NCBI GenBank assembly: GCA_014526335.1
Contig: JACTAT010000032.1
Span: forward strand, 4,996,914-5,060,913
DNA from: Chrysaora quinquecirrha
Lineage: Eukaryota > Cnidaria > Scyphozoa > Semaeostomeae > Pelagiidae
Direction of reading: 5' to 3'
Length of the DNA stretch: 64,000 bases
Shown here: piece after piece, positions 35,395-48,218 of the stretch
How the letters are laid out: each line of letters starts with the position of its first letter
Position numbering within the stretch: position 1 is the first letter of the stretch
The notes under the pieces: generated by a model
What the model was told of the DNA's origin: nothing
The model's input: only the letters and a program-made list of their open reading frames with translations
The model's database searches: none
Position numbers and translations under genes: made by a program

Positions 35395-35730
35395 CAGTGC
35401 AGTGGAGGATATTCAATTCAGCGGAGGGATATCATCAATACAGTGGAGGGATACCATCAGTACATTGGAGGATATTCATTACTGACCTGACTGTACTATA
35501 CTGATGATATCCCTCCACCGCACTTAGCACCCTCAACCATACTGATGATATCTCACATAGTACTGGTGATGTCCCTCCCCTGTATTGCACATCTTCCACC
35601 GTACAGACGATATCCCTCCACTGTACTAATGATACTCCTCCACTGCAGTGAGTATGTTCCACGCTACTTTACACCCTCCACTGTACTGTACACCCTCCAC
35701 TGTACTGAACACCCTCCACTGTACTGCACA
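35395..35730. repeat. Minisatellite of CAGTACAGTGGAGGRTAT type with inverted halves
   Basis: The left part reads cagtggaggatattca-like units; the right part reads the inverse (ccctccactgtactg) several times. The array is therefore internally inverted around 35490-35520. Related to 20076-20260. Confidence 0.75.
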
Positions 35731-35840
35731 GACATTACTTGGGGTGATAACACAACTTGTTTTTAAGAATGCAAGATAGAATGGGTGTGGTTGAGATCGC
35801 GGCAACTGCGTCTTTTACGCGACAAATGTCCTCTGCAAAA

Positions 35841-36160
35841 CATTTTAAGACAACAATCTTTTTCAAGTGTTTTCCAGCTGTTTAAAAGTCATTCTCAGTT
35901 TTCTGGGAGCTCTATTTTGACTCCCCTTAGGTACACAGTAACGAAACAACGTGTACTATAGAAAGGACCCAAGTGATTAGAGTTTACATTAGATATAGAT
36001 CTCCTTCAAGACATTTTAAAACATCATTCCTTTCAAGTGTTTCCCAGCTGTTTCAACAGTCATTCGCAGTTTTCTGGGAGTTTTATTTTGACTCCCCTTA
36101 GCAACATAATAACGAAACAAAGTATACTACAGAATGGAGCCCTAGTGATTAGACTTTTTC
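35841..36160. repeat. Tandem duplication, period 171 bp
   Basis: cattttaaga(c/a)a .. ttcaagtgtttt.ccagctg .. cagttttctgggag .. gactccccttag .. aacgaaacaa occurs at 35841 and again at 36012 with scattered differences. Confidence 0.85.
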
Positions 36161-36494
36161 GACTTTACCTATAGATCGAAATCGTTTATATCCTACTTAT
36201 CTGACTCCATGGGAAAATACAAGATCCTAGCTAGAAAATAACAAATTTTGGATAAATAACTGTTTTTCTCAGGAAATAACAAAATGGTTAACATAGAAAA
36301 TCAATTGTGAATGAGCGGCATTTTTAGATTATTTTTCGCTTCCTATTTTGCACAAGTTCGACTGTAATTTTATCGATTGAAGATTGTGTTAATTTGAAAC
36401 GTTTTTATTTTGAATCGAGTAAAAAATAAAGAATTTTGGCAAGTGTCTTGTTTCATATTATGTTGTCTTTGCTAATGAAAAGGTTCCGCGTGTA

Positions 36495-36987
36495 CAAGCA
36501 GTTTTTTTTATAAGCAACTTCACTCGGCCCTAGTTAAAAAAGTTGCTTATTTTTAAACCTTTTATAGCCACCTTTAAGTAGTAAAAGTTGCTTAGTAGTT
36601 GCTTAATCTTAACTGTATCTTTTTGCCCTAAGAATAGTATAGAGGATAGAAAAACAGCAAAATTCAACATTGCACATGAATGACTGGAATCATTTCTCCC
36701 TGCTGATATTGTTACCATTTAGAGACTTTGTATTGAAGTTAACTGGAAACCCCTCAATGAAATGCCTCACTTTACGAGAAATACTCCGTTGATATGCGAG
36801 TTTTGACGACAAATGAATGGAAATAGCTTCCATGTTGATCAATCCTTGATGGCTTCCAGTGATATATATTATCAAAAATTTAAAATGTTGCTTAGGTTAT
36901 TTTCCTTTGGTACTATACGCTGCTTAAACTTTTAGGCCATCTACATCTTGGTTGTTTATAAGCGGTTGCTTATAAAAAAACTGCGTG
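36495..36987. mobile_element. MITE, TACACG-T-run family, GCAAC subfamily
   Basis: Left end CAAGCAG + T-run + ATAAGCAAC, right end GTTGCTTATA + A-run + CTGCGTG, with TA at both borders (36493-36494; 36988-36989). About 493 bp. Confidence 0.8.
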
Positions 36988-37357
36988 TATTTTGGATTCT
37001 TAACTGTTTCCTTATATCTGAGAGCTCTTTCAAAGTTTCAAGTAAGGTATTATTGCTGATCAGTTTCTCAGTGGAGCAGTCATAGGCTTCTTACAAAATT
37101 CGTAGATTCGTCCACGGTCGCCAACACGCATCACACACGTAGACTGACTACATAGGCCACAGTTTCCCCTCTATGTGGTTTTTGTTGTTTTTTGTTGTTT
37201 TTGGAGAGACACAGATAAAAAGTCGGAGGGCGTAAACGTAGTAAGTCTACCACACAAGGTCATACTGAGCAGCTGTGACTAACAACAACAGCAACTATCT
37301 ACAAATATTGAAGAGAGTTACAGAAACTAAACTGCTGCGAAATCTATATCTTGTAAA

Positions 37358-37387
37358 GTCAGCAAGCAAGCAAGCAAGCAAGCAACC
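37358..37387 (+). repeat. (CAAG)n microsatellite
   Basis: About six clean copies of the tetramer caag/agca, followed by cctttatttg. Confidence 0.9.
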
Positions 37388-38435
37388 TTTATTTGTTAAC
37401 GCAGGTCTGGGGTGCTAGCAGCTATACAGCTGATGTTGACTTGCAGCTTGTGCCCCAGACTGATATTTCAGAGTGAATACCCTGGGTTCTCATTTACCGA
37501 CCTAAGAAGGATGGACAGCTGAGTTAATTGCAGGCTTGTGGAAGCTTGTCCCAAGGAGATTAGAACCCACAATTTTACAATCGGGAAGAGAGATGAGCTT
37601 ATGCAGGTGTGTTTTCTTGCCAGGTACAGGTGCCGTTGTTGCTGTTGTTGCTGCTGCTGCTGGGGTTATTTCAGAATGTACAATTTTGCGCAGAAACTCG
37701 TGGTGCCACCATCTGCATTTTGGGTGGAGTCAGGTACCTTAAAGGGTGTAACCTGGTACCAAACCTTGTGGTAACGGTACCAAAGACCCCCTGTCACCCC
37801 CCCCTCCGTGGGTTTGGGCTGTTAAATATGAGGTTGAGTACAGTAGCTGATTTAGAGCTCCCCAAGGCTCACTACCAACTCCACTGTTATTTTTGCGGCT
37901 ATAGCGCTTCTTTCTACATTCCATACAATGGGCCGTTGTTATTCAGTCAATCAATTTCTTTGATTCTTTAGCTTTCTAAGAAGATAAATAGATGTTTCAA
38001 TACTTGTAACATTATTCATTGCTGCGAATGAATGGAATTCCGAAACGGTAACTGTTTCTAAAAGTCCAATAGATTGAATTTGAATTGACGTCACTGGCGT
38101 TGTGAGATAGATACATGAATACGAATAAGACAATTGACAACCTTATAAAAGGATCTTAAAAGGGTCTTATTGAATCACGTATCCAATCCAAAGAAGAGAC
38201 AAAGTGAGGTCGAATGTAAATTTTGCGAATGCAAGCGTATACGAACTTCAACTGCGATCTTAATGCAACGTTCGTCACTAAGTATTACCGCGTATTCATT
38301 AAGTACTTTCGTTTAATGATCAAAATGTTGGAAAAATTCGGCAACTTTCCGTAAAATTTCCAAGGTTCTGCCACAATTTGGATAACCATAAGCATGCTCC
38401 TCTTTTCTCAGTCTCAAGGGTGGGCTTCGTTAGTT

Positions 38436-38975
38436 ACCTAACTAGTTAGTTAGTTAGTTGGTTGATTGGTTGGTTGTTCAGCTAGTTAGATAGTTATTCA
38501 GTTAGTTAGATAGTTAGTTAGCTAGCTAGTTGATTACTTAGTTAATTAGTTAGCTAGTTAGTTAGTTGGTTGGTTGGTTGGTTATTTAGTTAGTTAGTTA
38601 GTTATTCAGTTAGTTAAATAGTTAGTTATTCAGTTAGTTAGATAGTTAGTTAGCTAGCTAGCTAATTACTTAGTTAATTAGTTAGCTAGTTAGTTAGTTG
38701 GTTGGTTGGTTGGTTATTTAGTTAGTTAGTTAGTTATTCAGTTAGTTAAATAGTTAGTTATTCAGTTAGTTAGATAGTTAGTTAGCTAGCTAGCTAATTA
38801 CTTAGTTAATTAGTTAGCTAGTTAGTTAGTAAGTTAGTTAATTAATTAGTTAGTTAGTTACTAAGTTAGTTCGTTTGTTAGTAAGTTAATTAGTTAATTC
38901 GTTAGTTCATTAGTTAGCTAGTTCACTAGTTAGTTAGATAGTTCGCTAATTAGTTGGTTGGTTAGTTAGTTAGTT

Positions 38976-39022
<47 letters not shown>

Positions 39023-39045
39023 GGTTAGTTAGTAAGTTTGTTAGC

Positions 39046-39127
<82 letters not shown>

Positions 39128-39210
39128 GTTAGTTAGATAGTTAGTTAGTTAGTTAGTTTGTTAATTAGTAAGCTAGGCTATCTAGCTAGGTAGTTAGTTA
39201 TTTAGTTACA
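38436..39210 (+). repeat. (TTAG)n array with a 132-bp higher-order unit
   Basis: About 775 bp of TTAG-derived tetramers. The phrase attcagttagttagatag starts at 38496, 38628 and 38760, so a 132-bp unit is repeated about 2.5 times. The 39000-39120 part is almost pure TTAG. Confidence 0.95.
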
Positions 39211-39975
39211 TATGACCTTCAAGGTCAATGCACTTGCATGTTAAATTTTCGCACCCTTTGTTTAACGCTATAGCAAAATTCCCCAGTGATGTCCACAAGT
39301 AGCTCTTTGAAAGCAGTGTTCAGCACCAGAAAACGTAAAATCAGTTAAGACAAATATCTACTTCATGGTATGATTACCACTGCTTTATGAAGGTGTCTGG
39401 ATTGTCGTTATTTATCAGTAGATCTTATATGGACTGATACCCAATACAACCCACTCGCATCCAATAGTCTTACGCAACAAGACTTCAACCAAATTCCGTT
39501 TAGTGCTCTGCAGTGCTCGACCATGGTAATCAATAATTTACAGCATAAACATTCCGCAAGCAAACATCACGTGGAGTGTGCAAGTGATTTTGTGAATGGA
39601 AAATTGCGCAGTTTCTCACGAACTATTTCCCTGTCTAAACATCTTATCTCCTCGCTTTTATCTCCCTAACTTTTTCGCTTATTATCTCGCTTACTATCTC
39701 GCTCGGTCTATCTTTTGTCGCTCTATGATTCTTTAATATCTATCTGCTCTCCGCTTCTCTAATATATGTCAAATTTTTCTATGTCTCTTTGCTGTTTGTC
39801 TCTCTCGACTCTGTCTCTTCATAGTCTCCTTAATCGCTGATTCTTTATCGTTTATCGTTCTTGTCTCTCTAATCCCCGTCCCTTTGGACTCTTTTTATCT
39901 ATCTATATGTCTCCGCTAATTATTTCTCTCCTTTTTTTGTAGTCTCTCCATTTGGGTTCTCATCCTCTAATCCCG

Positions 39976-40302
39976 GGGGGGTACTTCATTGTTCAAATGA
40001 CTAGACGTGCCGCCCAGTTTTTCCAAACCCACCCATATCTACCGATAAATTCTAATTCTCGAGGGACCCTGTATAGAAAAAACAACGAAATTTTTACCCA
40101 TTTGTACAAATATCTCAAATGTTTGAACCCAAATTAACGCCTGAGGCAGCTCTAAATGCGTCGAAAAATCATTTGCGCTATTTTACTACCCATGTGTAGA
40201 GATTCTTTACGAAAAATCAACCCACATGTAGGGAAATTTACGCTGAAAAAGTTACCCATTTGGGCGGCACGTCTAGTATAACGAACAATGGAAGTACCCC
40301 CG
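39976..40302. mobile_element. CCCGGGGGGTACT MITE with clear TIRs
   Basis: Left end GGGGGTACTTCATTGTTC followed by ctagacgtgccgccca; right end gggcggcacgtctagtat followed by GAACAATGGAAGTACCCCC. The arms are inverted copies over about 40 bp. The interior repeats acccatttg/cccatgtgtag phrases. No ORF. Confidence 0.8.
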
Positions 40303-41241
40303 TGCCTCTCGTGGCTCGCTGGTTCATGTCTGCTCTCCAACTCTCCAATCAATATCTCGTTGCCCTCCTTTCCTCTTCGTCGCTATGCCCTCCATCCCTT
40401 ATTTATTTTATTCTTATGTGTTCTGGGAGCGAATACTAAACTTTTTGTACTGAGTCTATCTATCTGAGTAGTACATTGACCAAACGTATCTTATACTCTA
40501 TCTTATCATACTTCAACGCCTATAGCACAGGCTGCGGGTCCACGAACGTAAAGTATCGGAAGGTCGTTGGTTCATATTCCGTTGGAACCGCTTTTTACAA
40601 GCCTACAGTCAACTCAGCCGCCCGTCGATACAAGGTGTGTGGGGCGCCCGTGCAGCACAAGCCCAGTTCTGCATATAGCAACTTTGAAGCTGCCTCAGGG
40701 TTGCCTCAAACCTTCAGCTGCGCTAAATTCCTTGCTCGCTTAACTCGCTGATCGGATCAATATTGGATCAAAAACATTTTTTATCTGGATCTTGAATTTA
40801 ACTAACAAGATACAATATAAATCCAATTTTTGAAGCAATATTATTTAATTATTAAAAGCATGGCTATATATATCAGATCAGGTTATTTTTAGTCGCATAC
40901 AAAGAGCTTTCGGGCATACTGCTGTTCGAGGACCATTGAGTTCAATATCAAGGGACCTGCTTATATAAAACTTCACAGCTAGACAAAAAAATCGTAGGAA
41001 ATCTGTAAAGAGAAGATAGTTGTTTAATACAGAATCGCGGATTTTCATCAAGATAGCTGCGAAAATCATGCTTTTTGTCTAGTTTCATTAATAAGTTAAC
41101 ATATCTGATTATTCATTGACTAGTTAGGCCCTTATCTTTTAAAGGGTCTCAGGAGTTATCACGAGTATTGAAGAATTATCTCCTTACTCGATCCTATAGA
41201 AGGAACTGCACTCCAGTTGAGTAAGCTGTGTGTGCTGAATA

Positions 41242-41608
41242 CACGTTTTTTTATGAGGAACCTTTACTCTGAGTTGAGGCTGGAGTTCCTTAATTTTTCA
41301 ACAAAATGAGGTTGAAGTTCCTTATGCTGTTCCTTGTCGTGAGATATGTTTTAATACTCATTTTTACAGCAAATTCATATAAACTTGCTTCATGTTCTAA
41401 CTTTAAATATAAATTGAGTCTTTTTTGGAAGAACGATTGGAAATACACTGTTATTCTGTTTTTTTTTTGCACAAATCGTCTTGTTCTTGAAAAAAATCAT
41501 TCTTAGTTTTTCACCCGAGCCTCCGCAGTTCCTTAAAAGTCCTTAATGTTTTGGGAATTTTCAGCCTCGAGTTCCTTATAAAGGTGTTCCTTATTAAAAA
41601 AAAACGTG
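41242..41608. mobile_element. MITE, TACACG-T-run family, GGAAC subfamily
   Basis: Left end CACG + T-run + ATGAGGAACC after TA (41240-41241); right end GGTGTTCCTTATTA + A-run + CGTG with a diverged right TA. The interior matches 5042-5380 and 49830-50220. Confidence 0.75.
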
Positions 41609-42648
41609 AAAGCCAGGTAAGCGTGCCAAAATTGATCCCGGCATTCCTCCCCAAGAGGGGTCTGCATCGCAGGCTAATTTGATTAAGCTTTTTTTCAAGA
41701 GCGAGGGGAATACACTCCTTGGGAATCTCGTACACCCTTGACTGTACTGTCCATTGATTTAAAGGACATCCCTCGGAAATCCTTTCGTAGGCCTTCTTTG
41801 GAAAATCCCTTGTTTAAGAGAGCAACCTTTATAAGCAAAACGAGGCTGAGACTCGGTTGAAGTTTTTCACACATCATATATCGATCACATATCACATATC
41901 TCCTATGTAAGGTTCGAGCGATCCTGCAGCCATGGCACACTTCTTCTGAACGCAAATATAGAGAGGGGGGCTAGAGGGTGTCATGATTGTTGTGCCTGAT
42001 CCAGGCTTCTAATGAAGTTAAGTTGTCTTTACCCAATATATGACACTTATTCAAGTGCTTAAATTACTTTTTGTAGCGGGGAGACTGACAACAAAGTACA
42101 GGACAGCAAACGGCAAAAGGGAAACTGCTCATATTGCAAATTTATATGTAAAGAAAAGTCACTACACCACATTAATCGTGGCTCGCGATTAACGTGGCAA
42201 GTCATTGGATAGTCTGTTTGTAATCTTGCAAAGAAAGGGATTATGTAAGGATCATCATAGCTGTATGTAGCAGATAAACAATAGCGTAGCTAAGCAATGG
42301 GGGCACAGGGGGCACGCCCCCAAATCATCGCAAAGACAAATTTCATATATGACCTTGATCATAACGTAAAAATGTCGGATGATACCTCTTTCTTACCACG
42401 CCCTAATCATTATTGACCACACCCTTTTGCACCTCCAGCGTTGGACCTCAAGCTACGCCACTGCAGATATGAGTTATAGCCCGTTGCCCATGTTTCAGTC
42501 CTCCCACCTTTTAGAGTGACTACACTACTAAACAAAAGGTGGGGAGGGAGTGGACACAAGCTAAATACCCCCTTGCAAAGGCTAGACATCTTTTTGTCAG
42601 ACAATGTCTGCTTTTTGGAGTTAAAATTCAAAATAATATGTGAAATAA

Positions 42649-42812
42649 TAACCCACCACATCAAGCATAATAGCCCACCACATCAAGCATAATAGCCCAC
42701 CACATCAAGCATAATAGCCCACCACATCAAGCATAATAGCCCACCACACTAGTGCATAATAGCCACCACATCAAGCATAATAGCCCACCACATCAAGTAT
42801 AATAACCCACAC
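42649..42812 (+). repeat. 22-bp satellite cccaccacatcaagcataat(ag)
   Basis: Seven near-identical units in tandem, one disrupted by cactagtg. The reverse complement (attatgcttgatgtggtggg) recurs in the arrays at 53788-54313 and 61118-61385. Confidence 0.95.
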
Positions 42813-43114
42813 TTTCGTTACGTGAAATGAAATCGCCTAAAAGAAAATTATCAGTGGGCTGGACTGTAAAATCTCGACCGCACAAGTCACACGTTTGTAC
42901 ACACCATTGACAATCGAAGGAAAGCCCAGTCCAAACGATAAAACCACGTTGGAATCTTCTACGGTACGTCAAGGGTATACTTTTTCGGACGTCTAGTCTT
43001 GCAAAAGGAACCATTCTCGTAAAAATAGGTCTAGTCAACGGTATCACGTTGAATATACTCGTGGCAGTGGCAGATGGGCAGATCCCTATTCAAAATTTAG
43101 TCAAGAAACCTCTC

Positions 43115-43353
43115 TCCCTGAATCAAACATTGTTTATCAAAATTTGAAATTTGCGTATCAAACACAATGTTTGAAAACTTTGGTGCAAGCATAGAATGTT
43201 TTCTGAGTTTTTCAAAGACATTGGTAAGAAATTCTGCTTGTCAAGCAATGTTTTGCAATGTGGTCAAACGGTTGCTATAATCGGTTCTCAATCAAATCAA
43301 ATCTCAAATGTTTGACCAACAATGTTTGATCGTTTGGTTTGGCCAGGGCCTAA
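43115..43353. mobile_element. CAAACATTGTTTG-family MITE
   Basis: Left phrase gaatcaaacattgtttatca; right phrase caatgtttgatcgtttggtt then ggccagggcctaa. Internal near-palindromes match the elements at 8778 and 12331. Confidence 0.65.
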
Positions 43354-43539
43354 GTAATAGCAAAAAGAATAAAGACTACTCACCATGCTTGTTCCGACTG
43401 TCTTTCGTGCACCCAGCCCTCTTACAGCAGAAAAATGTAGCTTTACAGCAGAGAAATGACAGATCGCACGCACAGAGCTTCTACAAAAGCAAAAAATGAG
43501 GAGTATGAGAATAAGAGAGGCAAATATTAAATAAGGAAT

Positions 43540-43780
43540 TCAGATCGTTAAATCTGAGTGGGTGTTAACTCAGGGAATTTTTCTATAAAGGACACAGAGA
43601 GAGTTGAAAAACATGGGGGGTACTGACAAGGTCTATGAAGTCAATGGTTGGTTTTAGGGAGGAGGATGCCCTTGAGTTCAGTGAAAAACGGCCACTCCTA
43701 ACAAATCCCTGAGTGGATGTTAAATCAGTGACTTTATGCAAAGGACTCAGAGATATAGTAGCGTAGCGAGCATCACTGGC
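43540..43780. repeat. Imperfect direct duplication around taaatc(a/t)gtg
   Basis: The phrase ctgagtgg(g/a)tgttaa.tca followed by (t)ataaaggac(a)cagaga occurs at about 43553 and again at about 43710, with roughly 155 bp between. The minus ORF 43960-43583 overlies it and has no recognisable motif. Confidence 0.4.
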
Positions 43781-45035
43781 TCCCTTGGGCAGACGTGGTT
43801 TTTGCACCGCATTTAAGAGGCTTCCTTCCCTTTGATATACGTGATAAGGGAGCACCTTGTTTGAGGAATGCTTAGGTGCATTACATGAAGTTATGTTCTT
43901 ACTGTTATTCTTAATGCAATCCCTCCTAATCCCTAATCCCTCTATAATATACATTTTCATAGATAACTAAGTTTAAACCTCGCTAGTGGATTCCTTGTGG
44001 GCCATTCTGGGCCCTTCTGTCCGTCGCAACAGCCAAATCTTAAAACGGTGTCAAACTGGCCTAACATAGTAACTTTGACAACACCATATGTCAAGCAAAA
44101 TGTCCACAATTTATGCAGGCGACAGTTAATGTGTACCTTGATAGCGCCGTATCGGACAAACAAATCTTTAACGATACAGTCAAGGCCAAAAGGTCATGTC
44201 AAAGTTCATGAATCGATACAAAGAACAATAGCCAGAGGTCATGTTCAATATGAGAGATGCAACATTGCATGGGTTTCTTTGTGGAACACAGGGATCAAAT
44301 GACTCAGTTATTACGAAATCAGAGGCGGACTGGCAGCGAATCTCAAGGGTTGCTATTTCCAGTAAAAGGGCCTGTTTTCACTATAGCAATTTGTCTTGTT
44401 AGTTGCTTCTAGCGAGCTCCTCTGTAAAAAATCAATTCAAGGCAAGGGCTACTGTTCATGTTAATACTTCTTTTCTTATTTGGGATACTTTCGATGGCAA
44501 AATCGTCTCCCTTCATACATATTTTCGCATTTCCATATTTTCTTGCTTCCATATTTTCTTGCGCATATGCTTACTATCTTTTATTTTTACTTCTTTCCAA
44601 TTATTTGCATTGAGAAACAATGTCTGTTATTTCCAACTGTTTTCAGACTGAGCGAAACCCATCCAAATCTCTTCGAAATCCCAAGAAATCGAAGAGATTT
44701 TCTAAGAAACAACAGAAACAGTTTGTTAAAGACCCTATAACAAGAAGGCCCGGGTTGCAATCGCAACCTAGCATCCCTGCCAGTCCGCCCCTGTATTCCC
44801 CAAGGAAGTCACAGTTAAAATAAGTAAAAAAGTAAAAAAAAAACACCAATATATGCGAATAAATGCGAATCTTAATAAGCGAATGAGTAGCTACTAATAA
44901 GAGCAAGAAGGGAGGGTTGGAAATTTGTCGAAAAATCAATTTAGCAGGGGACGACAATAAGGCAGCTGAGAACGAAGGGAAGAAAGAATGAAAAGATCAG
45001 TGATTTGTTATGGGATCTGACAGCAGAGACAACAT

Positions 45036-45349
45036 AACATACGATACTCTACACTCTACTATGATATCCCACTATCTCTAATACGCACCCTGTATATATT
45101 AAGTACCCTGATGAAATAATAATATCGCTCTTAAGCCTGTTGGATAAGCTGGTATTAAATGCAAACTAGATTCCCACACCGTTAGCTTAACCCATAAACA
45201 TACGATACTCTACACTCTACTATGATATCCCACTATCTCTAATACGCACCCTGTATATATTAAGTACCCTGATGAAATAATAATATCGCTCTTAAGCCTG
45301 TTGGATAAGCTGGTATTAAATGCAAACTAGATTCCCACACCGTTAGCTT
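45036..45349. repeat. Perfect 153-bp direct duplication, period 161 bp
   Basis: 45036-45188 and 45197-45349 appear identical (aacatacgatactctacact .. attcccacaccgttagctt). The only spacer is aacccata. This is a very recent duplication or an assembly artefact. Confidence 0.95.
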
Positions 45350-45414
45350 TTAATAGCCATTCCTTTTCTCTTATTGTCTTGTATTCAGTAATTCGTGTGT
45401 CTGTTATTTCGATA

Positions 45415-45655
45415 GAACTTTTCTTAATAAGCAACTGGACTTTTGGTCCAGCTCTCAAAGTTGCTTAAAGTATCTGGTCTTTCAGCCCCATTCAGCCCTC
45501 ACCGAATGACTGGGTACCGTGGCTCTTTCCATGCTCTTCAATGTAATTGAAAAGTTTGCAATGATGTATTGTACAAAGAAAGCTATCTCAACCAAAAATT
45601 TGAACCAAATCTTAGCCCTAGTTGTTTATTAACCAGTTGCTTATTAAAAGAAGTG
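45415..45655. mobile_element. MITE, TACACG-T-run family, GCAAC subfamily
   Basis: Left end (diverged) GAACTTTTCTTAATAAGCAAC after TA; right end GTTGCTTATTAAAAGAAGTG then TA (45656-45657). The interior shares ccctagttgtttatt and atgtattgtacaaagaaagc with 53957-54201 in inverted sense. Confidence 0.7.
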
Positions 45656-46104
45656 TACTATCGTCAGCATTCTGTTTTCTGTTTTGAAAATTCTAGAACG
45701 ATTGGGCCCTGGAACGGATGGGACTTTAAAAAGTTTATTAAGAGCTGGTTTCCTTTGCCTAAATCGGTGCTTTCCACATTAGGGACGTTCTAAAGATTCG
45801 TTAAGGCAAAATCAAAAAATGATCTAAATGGGATACAAAAAGACACTCTTGGAGTTGGGGCTCGTATTGTAGCCAGGGCTTGGGGCTTCGAGCAGGAGCC
45901 AGATCACATAGGAGTCGGAATCCCATGCTCCTACTGCTGGGATACCATCGTAATGTGTTTAAGTGCCCTACCGCTTCTCCCTCGACCTTGGTGCTGTCTG
46001 GAACATACAGCATGATGTGTCGAGTTTTCGTTTTCCCTTACATAAGACTTTTTAAAAATCGACTGGTCCATAACCTACTAGGGTTTGAATTTGTTAACAT
46101 TTTC

Positions 46105-46289
46105 GGTTGAGATAGCTTTCATTATGCAGCACATCATTGCAAACTTGTGAATGACATTGAAAAGCAAGAAAAGAGCCAAAAAATGAGTCTTAGAGAGCAC
46201 CAGTCAGTCTGTGAGGTCTGAAATACTATAGATATTATAAGCAACTTTGAGGGCTACCGAAAGTCAAGTTGCTTATTGGAAAAAACGTG
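46105..46289. mobile_element. Half copy of the GCAAC-subfamily MITE
   Basis: Matches the right two-thirds of 53957-54201 (gatagctttcattatgcagc .. gaaaagcaagaaaagagcca .. ctgaaatacta .. gttgcttattggaaaaaacg) and ends GTG then TA. The left terminus is missing. Confidence 0.65.
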
Positions 46290-46539
46290 TAGTGAATACC
46301 GTATAAGAGTATAAATTAACTGAAGGCTGTACTGTATAGATTCGAAGAAACGTTAGAAGGATCAAAGGGGTTTATCTTCACAGCTGAGATATATTAATAT
46401 AATGTTAGCTCTGGGTTATTTATTTCATTAAACGGATTTATAACGGTTTAAGGTGGGGCAATGTGATAACATGATTATATAATAAATCAAATATCAATTG
46501 TGGTATTTGCTACCACTTCTGACTTCAACTCTCATAGAT

Positions 46540-46646
46540 ATAGCAGCCATCATATCATCATCATCATCATCATGATCATCATCATCATCATAATCATCTT
46601 AATCACCAGCGTAATCATCATATTCATCTTCATCAACACAATTATC

Positions 46647-46697
<51 letters not shown>

Positions 46698-46729
46698 TCA
46701 TCATCATCGTCATCATCATCTTCATCACC

Positions 46730-46778
<49 letters not shown>

Positions 46779-46958
46779 ACATCATCATCATGATCACCAT
46801 AATCATTATAAACATGATTATCATCATCGTAATCATCATCATCATCATTACTATCATCGTCGATATTACAATCATGATCATTATCATCAACATCACCATC
46901 TTAATAACCAGTATAATCACCATAGTCATCTTCATCAACACAATCATCATCATCATCG

Positions 46959-46990
<32 letters not shown>

Positions 46991-47029
46991 TTCATCACCA
47001 CCACCATCATCATCATCATCATCATCATT

Positions 47030-47073
<44 letters not shown>

Positions 47074-47201
47074 TATCATTGTCGATATTATAATCATTAT
47101 CATTATCATCAACATCACCATCTTAATAACCAGTATAATCATCATAGTCATCTTCATCAACACAATCATCATCATCATCATCACCATCATCAGCATCATC
47201 G

Positions 47202-47270
<69 letters not shown>

Positions 47271-47275
47271 CCATC
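46540..47275. repeat. Long (TCA)n array with higher-order structure
   Basis: About 735 bp of TCA/CAT triplets. A diverged block (ccagtataatcatcatagtc, ttcatcaacacaatcatc) recurs at about 46600, 46900 and 47122. ORFs on both strands (poly-Ile/Thr/Ser, poly-Met, poly-Asp) are by-products. Confidence 0.95.
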
Positions 47276-47597
47276 AGGCAAAGTTGGAAGTTGATTGGTC
47301 ATCACAGTGAGTGATTCGCAAGCAGTCTGGTGCACGTTTGAAGCTGATTCTTTTATAAAGCCAAACGTGACAACCTACGACCACCCCATACTAAGGTTAC
47401 CAATGTATCTAGTCCGACCATCCTGACCCTTACCCTTCAAGGTCTAAGTTTATTAATTTGACCCAGTTTAGTAATAAAAATATTCTCAGCAGGGAAAAAT
47501 TAGGTCAGAGTTTACAAAATCTTTCTAAGCTTATATAGATAAGTCTTTTGATATGGGATTCTTTTTCAGATTATGCCTCAAAGGTATGTTCTTTAGT

Positions 47598-47935
47598 TAC
47601 GATGATGATGATGCTTGATGATGATGCTGATGTTGATGTGATGATCACGTCGATCATGATCATGATGTTAATGATTATGATAATGATGATGATGATGATG
47701 GTTATGCTGGTGATAATTCGCAAGATAATGATGCTAATGTTTATTTGATGATAACGTAGATCACGATGTAATTGATTATGATTATGATAATAACGATGAT
47801 GATGATCATGACGATGATCATGATGATGACGCTGATGATGACGCTCAGATTATGATGCCAATGTTGATTTGATAATTACGTCGATCACGGTGATTAATGC
47901 TAATGATCATAATCATGATGTTAATGATCATACTG
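47598..47935. repeat. (GAT)n array in opposite orientation
   Basis: gatgatgatgatgcttgatg opens an array of TGA/GAT triplets with recurring acgtcgatcatgatcatgat blocks (about 47645, 47755, 47878). It mirrors the preceding TCA array, so the two form a large imperfect inverted repeat. Confidence 0.85.
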
Positions 47936-48016
47936 CACTGCCTAGGCAGAATATGGTTCAAAAAACATACTCCAATGCCCCTGAATCGATCGTGTCCCTG
48001 GAATCATTACACACGT

Positions 48017-48218
48017 TAAAGCTGTGGCTAAACTAGGAAGCATGTCGCGCGTGACATCATATATTATGCGTGTCTCAAAGGGTGGCTAAACATGCGAGTG
48101 ACAAGCGAGCAACATTTCCCCTGAATCATTCGCGTGCTACAAAGATTCCGAGGTGACTCGAGGGGACATGTCATGCTTAACAATGTCGCGCGAGTCATGT
48201 CGCCTAGTTAAGCCAGCC
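48017..48218. mobile_element. CGCGCGACA-family MITE, shortened
   Basis: aaagctgtggctaaactagg .. atgtcgcgcgtgacatc .. gtggctaaacatgcgagtga .. aatgtcgcgcgagtcatgtc; same family as 11450 and 55644. Confidence 0.65.

Noticed and set aside
37609..37971. ORF starting with a Leu-rich, signal-like segment
   Set aside because: The Leu run comes from a GTTGCTGCTG microsatellite; no downstream Cys pattern or splice chain.
42649..42812. CRISPR-like direct repeats
   Set aside because: Units are contiguous with no spacers and the genome is eukaryotic; it is a 22-bp satellite.
46693..47335. Long ORFs encoding poly-Met, poly-Ile and poly-Asp
   Set aside because: They are frames of the TCA/GAT triplet satellite.
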